Source of the DNA: Rhodococcus sp. CH91
GTDB taxonomy: Bacteria > Actinomycetota > Actinomycetes > Mycobacteriales > Mycobacteriaceae
Assembly: GCF_022554085.1 (NCBI RefSeq)
Contig: NZ_JAKFYR010000003.1
Coordinates: 354,074-418,073, forward strand
DNA length: 64,000 nt
Reading direction: 5' to 3'
The position numbers and the translations under genes were made by a program. Of this stretch, positions 57,976 to 64,000 are shown one piece after another; position 1 is the stretch's first letter; each line of letters starts with the position of its first letter. The notes below the pieces were generated by a model that was given only the letters and a program-made list of their open reading frames with translations, was not told the origin of the DNA and ran no database searches.

Positions 57976-59652
57976 TCAGTCTCCGACCAGCGGTTCGTTC
58001 AGCTTGCTCAGGAAGGTGTCGGCCATCCTGATCGCGCGGTCGCCACCGTCCGCGTCGGCGACGAAGACCGCGAAGGCGAGATCGCCGGTGTAACCGAAGA
58101 ACCATCGGTCGTCGCCGCTCGCCGCGGCGATACCTGCGAGACCGGCATGTCGCCGCAGGGGGGACGCCGGGCCGTTCTGCACGTTGTCGATCATCATCCC
58201 GCGCAGGGCGTCGACCACGGCGGCGGGAAGGGGCTCCGGAGCGTCGTGCACGATCGGCTCCTGACCCTGCACGATCCTGGGGACGGCAGTGTCACCTCGC
58301 GCGACCGAGGCAGCCAGCAGGGCGGCGCCGAGCGGGCTGACGAGGCCTTCGTCCGAATCGGAGCCCGTGAACTGGACCACTCCGGAACCGGCGTGACCGA
58401 TCTGCGCCGTCTCGAAGTCGAAGCCGGGGACCTCGACATCGGCACCGAGACCGAGGCTGCGGGCGGTGTCGGCGATGTCGTCCGAGCTCACGTCCCCGGG
58501 GTCCACTCCACGCTGGAGACCGGCCGCCAGCCGGACCGGGTCGAGAACTCCTCCTGCCGGGTAGAGCCCGTGGGTGAGCACCGGACCGAGTTCCATCGCC
58601 CAGTTGTTGACGTCGGCCGCGAGGATCCCGCCGGTCGACGGCTGGATGGCCACCACGGCCGCCGGAGTGCCGGCCGTGACGACCGCTTCCTTCGCGGCGA
58701 GCTGCACCTGGGAGTCGACGGTGGACTGGAGGTCCGGAGGGGGAGGGCCCTGGAAACCGGCGACCTGGATGGGGCCGCTCTCGGGGTCTTCGAGGGTCAC
58801 CGCCCAGCCGGCAGTGCGGTCGCGCTCGAGCTGCCACGCCGACCGCAACGAGTCGAGCAACGGCGTGGAGATCCGTCGATCGGCGCTGATCAGAGTGGGT
58901 GACTGGAGCACCTCGACACCGGGAATCGACGTGATGCCCTCTTCGAGGAACTGGTAGTCCTGGTCGCGGAGCTTGACGGCGGTGACGCGGTTGCCGGGAT
59001 CGTCCTGCATGCGTTCCTGCATCAACTGCGCAGTGACGACGGGCGCGACCGGCGCGAGAACCGAGGCGAGCCGGGTGGTCGTGTCGACCGGATCGGGCAT
59101 CTCCGCGGGATCGAGCACCACCGCGTTGATGGTCTGTTCCTCCATGAGAAGACGCCCGGCACGATCGAAGATCTTCGGGGGCGCGGCATCGGTCCGGACG
59201 TGGTGGACGGTGCGGCCGCCGGCCAGGTCGGGCACGACGACCTCCGGATCCCAGGACACGCGCCAGCCGACCGCGAGTTTCCGTACCGCGCCGTCGACCT
59301 GATACGACCAGTTCTTGCCCTCCCCGAAGTTCCAGGCCGCGGAGAGCGTGAAGTAACCCGATTCGTCGTTGAGTTCGACGAGCTGGGTCACCGAGTAGTC
59401 GACGGTGCCGCCGGAGAGACCGTCGTACACCTGCGAGATGGTCTCCTGCGCCGCGTTGGGGTAGGAGGTCAGAGCCGCTGCCGCTGCCGCGTCGCGATCG
59501 TCGAGGGCGGCCACGAAGTCGTCGACGAGGCGCTGTGCCTCGCTTCGAGAATCCGAGAACACGGTCGTCGTCAACGCGACGACCGCCACGACGAGGACGA
59601 CGGCGAGCGCGACGATACGCCCCCGCTTCCCCCGCCAATCACGAAATCTCAT
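57976..59652 (-). CDS. Catalytically dead penicillin-binding protein homologue
   Basis: A 558-residue protein with an N-terminal membrane anchor (residues 11-33), an NTF2-like N-terminal domain (MecA_N type, about 40-145), a linker domain and a transpeptidase-fold domain (about 320-550). It is a clear homologue of the intact protein encoded next to it. The catalytic SxxK of the neighbour ([10 protein letters not shown]) is YPAGGVLDPV here (Gly 368 for Ser, Asp 371 for Lys), and the KTG of the neighbour ([10 protein letters not shown]) corresponds to HAGLAGIAAASG. No active serine remains, so it cannot acylate. A structural or regulatory role in cell-wall synthesis is inferred. ATG at 59652 with AAGG upstream; the TTG at 59661 is not needed. 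Confidence 0.85.
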   Translation of the reverse strand: MRFRDWRGKRGRIVALAVVLVVAVVALTTTVFSDSRSEAQRLVDDFVAALDDRDAAAAAALTSYPNAAQETISQVYDGLSGGTVDYSVTQLVELNDESGYFTLSAAWNFGEGKNWSYQVDGAVRKLAVGWRVSWDPEVVVPDLAGGRTVHHVRTDAAPPKIFDRAGRLLMEEQTINAVVLDPAEMPDPVDTTTRLASVLAPVAPVVTAQLMQERMQDDPGNRVTAVKLRDQDYQFLEEGITSIPGVEVLQSPTLISADRRISTPLLDSLRSAWQLERDRTAGWAVTLEDPESGPIQVAGFQGPPPPDLQSTVDSQVQLAAKEAVVTAGTPAAVVAIQPSTGGILAADVNNWAMELGPVLTHGLYPAGGVLDPVRLAAGLQRGVDPGDVSSDDIADTARSLGLGADVEVPGFDFETAQIGHAGSGVVQFTGSDSDEGLVSPLGAALLAASVARGDTAVPRIVQGQEPIVHDAPEPLPAAVVDALRGMMIDNVQNGPASPLRRHAGLAGIAAASGDDRWFFGYTGDLAFAVFVADADGGDRAIRMADTFLSKLNEPLVGD

Positions 59653-59731
59653 ACGTAACAACCTTCACTTCGGTCACACGAGATACCAGCACGCGTTGTA
59701 CACGAACGAATCACGATTGCGCCACGTATCC

Positions 59732-61501
59732 CTACCCCCTCAGCCAGCGACCCGCAGCCTCGACTGCGGGGGCCGAGCTGTCCGCCCCTGCCACGAACAC
59801 CGCGAACGCCAGATTATCCTGCGAGCCGATAAACCAGCCGTGTGCCCCGACGTTCTCACCGTACTCTGCCGTTCCGGTCTTCCCGACCAGATCCGGAATG
59901 TCGCGCAGCGGAGCGGCTGTACCCGCGATCACAGTCTCCCGCATCATCTCTCGCACCGACACGAGGACGTCCTCCGGGACGGCTTCCGGGGTGATGTCCG
60001 CCTCCGCGGGCTGCCCCTCGACCAGCATCGGCGCCGGCGTCCGGCCGTTCGCAGCGGACGCAGCGACCAGGGCCATCCCGAACGGCGACGCCGTCACCTG
60101 CCCCTGCCCGATCGCCGCTTCCACGCGCGCATCGTCGGTATCGGCGACGGGCACATTCCCCGTGACCGTGACGAGACCCGGCGTGACGTAATCGACTCCC
60201 AGCCCGAACCGCTGCGCGACATCCCGCAGCGCGTCGGCCGGCAGATCGAGGGCGAGCTGCCCCATGGTGGTGTTGCACGAGAAGGCGAACGCGGTGTGCA
60301 GGGGAACCGGGCCGAGATCGAAGTTCTCGTCGTTGGGGATCGTGCGCGAACCGATCGAGGCGACACCCGGGCAGGGCAGCACCGTGCCGGGTTCTGCGAG
60401 TCCCGCCTGCAGGGCCGCGGACGTGGTCACCACCTTGAACGTCGAGCCCGGTGGGTACAGGCCGGTCGCGGCGATCGGGCCCTCGGCGTCGGCCGCAGCG
60501 TTCTGGGCCATGGTGCGGATCGCGCCCGTCGCGGGGTCGATCCCCACGATCACCGCGGGTGTCTCGAACGAGGCGAGCACGTCCTCGGCACGTCGTTGCA
60601 GACCGAGATCGATGGTGGTGGTCAGGTCCGGTGCCTCCGGCCCGGATTCACCGGCCACCTGGCTCGTCGTGCCGTCCGCCGCGACCTTCCGTACCACCCA
60701 GCCGGCCGAGGCGTCCTGTCCCTGCTGCCAGAGTTCGGCGAGACCGGCCCATACGGGTGAGGCGAGAGCACGGTCGGAGGTGAGAAGCCGTGCCTGTTGC
60801 GAGAACGTCACCCCGGGCAGCGCCGCGAGCTGTTCCTCGACGGGAGCGAGATCGTCCTCCCGCAGGGTGATCACACCCACCGGGCCCCCTTCGGCCGCTG
60901 CGACCTGCTCCGCGAGATTCCCGGCCGTGATGGTCGGCACGACCGTGGCCAGCACAGGGGCCACCGCGGCCGGATCGGCGGTGGCATCGAGATTCACGAC
61001 GGTGACGACCTGTTCTCCCATGAGCGGGAGTCCACTCCGGTCGAAGATCGTCGGCGGTGCACCGGCCGTCGTCAGGTATTCGAGCGACGCACCGCCCGCG
61101 AGTTCGGGGGCGAGTACCGCCGGATCCCACCGGATGCGCCATGCGTCGGCGGCCGGATCCTCCGAGGCACTGCCAGTGGTCCGGTACGACCAGTCACGGT
61201 CTTCCCCGAAACTCCACGCGACGTCGAGGTCGAAGGTGCCGCCGTCTCCGGTCCCCGCGACACCGACAGTGGGATCGTCGGTGCCAAGTCCGTCGAAGAG
61301 GGCGTCGATGGCGGCTTCCGCAGCCGCCGGGTCGGTGGTCAGCGCTGCCGCCGCGGAGACGTCGCCTGCGTCGAGAGCTGCGGCGAACTCCTCGGCGATC
61401 GTCTCGGGCTGATCAGGACCCAGCGCGCAGGCCGACAGCGACAGCGTCGTGGCTGTCGCGACGCCCAGGCTCAGCAGTCGGATACGCACGATCCCGATCA
61501 T
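59732..61501 (-). CDS. Class B penicillin-binding protein, lipoprotein type (Rv2864c/PbpLipo-like)
   Basis: A 589-residue transpeptidase. It begins with a lipobox (LSLSAC, Cys 25), then an NTF2-like N-terminal domain, a PBP dimerisation-like region and the transpeptidase domain. All motifs are present: SxxK as STFK (353-356), SxN as SCN (408-410) and KTG (541-543). It crosslinks peptidoglycan and should be a target of beta-lactams. The length and lipoprotein N-terminus match the PbpLipo type of mycobacteria. It is divergent from the ABC-F gene and is followed by its catalytically dead homologue with a gap of about 80 bases, so the pair is probably cotranscribed. Confidence 0.93.
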   Translation of the reverse strand: MIGIVRIRLLSLGVATATTLSLSACALGPDQPETIAEEFAAALDAGDVSAAAALTTDPAAAEAAIDALFDGLGTDDPTVGVAGTGDGGTFDLDVAWSFGEDRDWSYRTTGSASEDPAADAWRIRWDPAVLAPELAGGASLEYLTTAGAPPTIFDRSGLPLMGEQVVTVVNLDATADPAAVAPVLATVVPTITAGNLAEQVAAAEGGPVGVITLREDDLAPVEEQLAALPGVTFSQQARLLTSDRALASPVWAGLAELWQQGQDASAGWVVRKVAADGTTSQVAGESGPEAPDLTTTIDLGLQRRAEDVLASFETPAVIVGIDPATGAIRTMAQNAAADAEGPIAATGLYPPGSTFKVVTTSAALQAGLAEPGTVLPCPGVASIGSRTIPNDENFDLGPVPLHTAFAFSCNTTMGQLALDLPADALRDVAQRFGLGVDYVTPGLVTVTGNVPVADTDDARVEAAIGQGQVTASPFGMALVAASAANGRTPAPMLVEGQPAEADITPEAVPEDVLVSVREMMRETVIAGTAAPLRDIPDLVGKTGTAEYGENVGAHGWFIGSQDNLAFAVFVAGADSSAPAVEAAGRWLRG

Positions 61502-61561
61502 GCCTGTTCTTTCCGGCCGGTGTCTGTTACCGCAGGTAGACGGCGGGTTGAATTATTCGGT

Positions 61562-61576
61562 TGCGTCCCGGACGCA
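61562..61576. promoter_or_regulatory. Palindrome in the PBP/ABC-F divergent region
   Basis: TGCGTCC-C-GGACGCA, a perfect 7+7 inverted repeat, lies in the 189-base divergent space and 115 bases before the ABC-F start. Candidate operator for either gene; unassigned. Confidence 0.35.
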
Positions 61577-61690
61577 GCCGGATCCATCATGGTGTTCGCA
61601 TCCCGCACTCGTCGATCGGAGAAGTCCGTTGCTCCTGTGAGTTCAGTCCCGCGCATTCGCGCAGCCGACCCTCACACTCCAGGAGCACCC

Positions 61691-63223
61691 ATGTCTTCGT
61701 CCGGTATCACGCTGTCCGCACTCACCTATGTCCATCCCGACGGCACCGTCGCTGTGCGGGACGTCGAGTCCGTCTTCCCGGCCGGACGCACGGGCCTGGT
61801 GGGGCGCAACGGAAGTGGCAAGTCCACTCTGTTGCGTCTGCTCGCGGGTGAGCTGCACCCGACGTCCGGTTCGGCAGCCGTGCGAGGACGGGTCGCGTAT
61901 CTGCCCCAGGACGTCACCCTCGACCCGACCGTGCCGGTCGACTCGGTCCTCGGCATCGCAGACATCCGGAAGTCACTGCGCCGCATCGAATCCGGATCGT
62001 TCGACGACCGCGATTTCGAGATCGTCGCCGACCGGTGGGACATCGAGGATCGCGCCCTCGCGCTCGTGCACCGCGTCGGTCTCGACCGGATACTGCACGA
62101 TGCAGGCGACTTCGATCGCACGGTCGGGCAGCTCTCCGGTGGTGAGACCGTGCTGCTCGCCTTCACCGCCCGGCTGCTCGACGAGCCCGACGTGTTGCTG
62201 CTCGACGAACCGACCAACAATCTCGACTCCGACGGTCGCCTGCGACTGCAGGACGCCCTCGACCGTTTTCCGGGCACGGCCGTCGTGGCCGGTCACGACC
62301 GGGAACTGCTCGATCGGATGGATTCGATCGCCGAACTGCGTGACGGCTCACTGCGCTTGTTCGGCGGCGGGTTCGGCGAGTACGAGCGGATCGTCGCCGA
62401 AGAACAGGAGGCCGCGCAGGCCGCTGTGCGGGATGCTCGCAACGACGTGCGACGGCAGGCACGCGAACTCGCGGCCGCACACGTCACGCTCGCTCGGCGC
62501 CAGCGGTACGGGCGGAAGATGTACGAGCAGAAACGCGAACCCAAGATCGTCATGGGGGCACGCAAGCGGCAGGCGCAGGAATCCGCAGGGCGTTTACGGC
62601 GCGAGCACGAACAGGATCTCACCGCGGCACGGGAGAACCTCGATCGGGCACAGGATGCCGTGCGAGACGATCCGGAGATCCGGATCGACCTGCCCGGAAC
62701 GGCGGTGCCCCCGGGTCGGCGCGTGGCCGAGGCGCCGCTCGAGATCGTCGGACCGGAACGGATCGCACTGCGCGGACCCAACGGCTCCGGCAAGACGACG
62801 CTGCTCCAGCGCGTCGTCGATGCCGGGCCCCTCGTCCCCTTCGCCCTGATCCCCCAGCGTCTCGACATCTTCGACGACACTCGTTCGGTCGCGGAGAACG
62901 CCGAGGACCGTGCGCCCCACCTGACCCCGCAGGAGGTCCGGGCACGACTGGCGCGCTTCCTGTTCCGTGGCCGCCAGGCCGAAGTGGCTGTGGGCGCGCT
63001 GTCGGGCGGCGAGCGCCTGCGTGCTGCCCTGGCGATCGTGCTCGCGGCCGATCCCGCTCCGCAACTGCTCCTGCTGGACGAGCCCACCAACAATCTCGAC
63101 CTGGCCGGGATCGCACACCTGAGGCAGGCTCTGAACGGATACGGCGGTGCGCTGGTCGTGGTTTCGCACGACGAACGCTTCCTGGAGGAGGTGGGAGTGA
63201 ACCGCTCGATCACGCTGCAGTGA
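61691..63223 (+). CDS. ABC-F family ATPase (translation factor or ribosome-protection type)
   Basis: A 510-residue protein with two ATP-binding cassettes and no membrane domain. Domain 1 has [19 protein letters not shown] and [11 protein letters not shown]; domain 2 has [23 protein letters not shown] and [12 protein letters not shown] charged linker (about residues 225-320) joins them, as in all ABC-F proteins. AGGAGCACC precedes the ATG at 61691. ABC-F proteins act on the ribosome; some remove antibiotics bound there. The leader upstream is in frame with the gene for about 34 codons (ATG at 61588), which may matter for regulation. Whether it is a housekeeping or resistance type is not clear from sequence. 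Confidence 0.88.
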   Translation: MSSSGITLSALTYVHPDGTVAVRDVESVFPAGRTGLVGRNGSGKSTLLRLLAGELHPTSGSAAVRGRVAYLPQDVTLDPTVPVDSVLGIADIRKSLRRIESGSFDDRDFEIVADRWDIEDRALALVHRVGLDRILHDAGDFDRTVGQLSGGETVLLAFTARLLDEPDVLLLDEPTNNLDSDGRLRLQDALDRFPGTAVVAGHDRELLDRMDSIAELRDGSLRLFGGGFGEYERIVAEEQEAAQAAVRDARNDVRRQARELAAAHVTLARRQRYGRKMYEQKREPKIVMGARKRQAQESAGRLRREHEQDLTAARENLDRAQDAVRDDPEIRIDLPGTAVPPGRRVAEAPLEIVGPERIALRGPNGSGKTTLLQRVVDAGPLVPFALIPQRLDIFDDTRSVAENAEDRAPHLTPQEVRARLARFLFRGRQAEVAVGALSGGERLRAALAIVLAADPAPQLLLLDEPTNNLDLAGIAHLRQALNGYGGALVVVSHDERFLEEVGVNRSITLQ

Positions 63224-63248
63224 TGGAATGCTCGGACATACTGCAGGA

Positions 63249-64000
63249 ATGAGCCATGCGACGAATCCCGCCGACGGTACCCGGATCAGATTCTCCACGG
63301 CAGGCGAGGAACACCTGCCGGCCGTACTGCTCGTCCACGGCAGCGCGTTGTCGTCGGCGGTCTGGCGCGCGTCCGGCTACGTGAAGGCGCTGAGCCGGGA
63401 CTTCTGGGTGATCATGCCCGACCTGCGCGGACACGGCCGGAGCGACGCCCCGCACGACGAGGACGCCTACGCGATGGACGGGATCGTCGGAGATCTGCTC
63501 GCCGTCCTCGATGCGGCGAAGGCGAGCCGGGTGCACTACGTCGGGTACTCCTTCGGCGCCCGCGCCGGCCTTGCACTCGCCGTCGCCGCCCCCGAACGTC
63601 TGGCGAGCCTGACGCTTCTCGGTGGAAGCGCTCGGCCCCAGCACGGAGCGATGGATGCGATGTTCTTCCCCGGCACCGTCGACGTGCTCGAACGCGACGG
63701 CATGGAGGGCTTCCTCGAAGCGTGGGAACAGCGGCGCCGCAGACCGGTCGATCCGGCGACACGCGCGGCGTTCCTGAAGAACGACGCGCATGCCCTGGCA
63801 GCCTATTTCCGCCGCTCGGATCGGGAACCGGGCATCGACGACCGCCTGCTCGCCGGCATCGACGTGCCCGTACTCGCCCTCGTCGGGTCCGAGGATCGCC
63901 TCCGTGTGGAGGACACCCGCGCGCTGTCGCGCACCGTGCCCGGTGCGCGACTCGCGATCCTGCGCGGCGTGGACCACGCCGAGACCGTGCCGGCAGCACT
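63249..64000 (+). CDS. Alpha/beta hydrolase (3' truncated by window)
   Basis: An open frame from ATG 63249 to the right edge with no stop, 250 codons visible. It begins MSHATNPADGTRIRFSTAGEE, then has the oxyanion segment LLVHGSALSSAVW and PDLRGHGRSDAP. The nucleophile elbow VHYVGYSFGARAG (Ser near residue 100) follows, then the acidic residue region VLALVGSEDRLRV and the His region GVDHAETVP near the end. Thus the catalytic domain is nearly complete. An upstream in-frame ATG at 63228 is an alternative start. It lies 25 bases after the ABC-F stop, in the same direction, so it may be cotranscribed. Substrate unknown. Confidence 0.82.
   Translation, partial: MSHATNPADGTRIRFSTAGEEHLPAVLLVHGSALSSAVWRASGYVKALSRDFWVIMPDLRGHGRSDAPHDEDAYAMDGIVGDLLAVLDAAKASRVHYVGYSFGARAGLALAVAAPERLASLTLLGGSARPQHGAMDAMFFPGTVDVLERDGMEGFLEAWEQRRRRPVDPATRAAFLKNDAHALAAYFRRSDREPGIDDRLLAGIDVPVLALVGSEDRLRVEDTRALSRTVPGARLAILRGVDHAETVPAA

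Noticed and set aside
57976-59652. Functional penicillin-binding transpeptidase
   Set aside because: SxxK and KTG are both lost, so catalysis is excluded even though the fold is kept.
1-64000. CRISPR array, rRNA or tRNA genes
   Set aside because: No regular repeat-spacer pattern and no recognisable rRNA or tRNA sequence was noticed on either strand; a covariance-model scan would be decisive.

Overview
The window is one contiguous stretch of high-GC DNA from a mycolic-acid actinobacterium, most likely Rhodococcus or a close relative. This rests on an aftD-type arabinofuranosyltransferase, an mmpL3-type mycolate exporter, DUF3068 and DUF3054 proteins, frequent GTG starts, and gene order matching two Mycobacterium tuberculosis blocks: roughly Rv0223c-Rv0228 with aftD/Rv0236c nearby, and Rv0206c-Rv0211. 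I see no rRNA, tRNA, CRISPR array, transposase or integrase.

Region 1 (1-18.4 kb) is envelope and housekeeping. The C-terminal part of AftD enters from the left edge. It is followed by a TmaT-like acyltransferase, a DUF3068 membrane protein, a flippase, a large membrane protein, a GT4 glycosyltransferase and an MtrP-like methyltransferase, which together form a trehalose-mycolate/cell-envelope maturation locus. Then come a ROK protein, a CBS protein, a deaminase, an aldehyde dehydrogenase with a KstR-type operator, cysK-cysE, and an SRPBCC/zinc-alcohol-dehydrogenase pair.

Region 2 (18.4-39.6 kb) is the accessory part and the most interesting one: about 20 genes in three minus-strand transcription units around a single plus-strand IclR regulator. 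Unit A (25914 down to 18456) encodes a tandem nitrilase with one dead domain, a flavin monooxygenase fused to an isocitrate-lyase/PEP-mutase domain, an Asp/Glu-racemase-fold protein without its usual cysteines, a Dabb protein, an isochorismatase-type amidohydrolase, a DUF3089 protein and an alpha/beta hydrolase. Unit B (35340 down to 26981) is a complete peptide-type ABC importer interleaved with two paralogous SAM methyltransferases and two paralogous ~100-residue helical proteins of unknown function. Unit C (39438 down to 35473) holds a second isochorismatase-type hydrolase, an intact and a degenerate polysaccharide-deacetylase-fold protein, and an MFS transporter. Most genes overlap by 1-4 bases. 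Short related sequences recur in the three promoter regions, suggesting one regulon. I infer uptake and catabolism of a nitrogen-containing, possibly ring-containing or methylated compound; the substrate cannot be read from sequence.

Region 3 (39.6-64 kb) is again core. It contains pckA with a structured leader, two proteins with degenerate P-loops, trmB-NYN-mmpL3, and a DUF1707 protein next to a MacS/NarL-type two-component system. It continues with a membrane class III adenylate cyclase, a YbhN-like membrane protein, YceI, DUF3054, a POT peptide transporter, a TauE/SafE permease, a catalytically dead penicillin-binding-protein homologue beside an intact lipoprotein PBP, an ABC-F ATPase, and an alpha/beta hydrolase running off the right edge.
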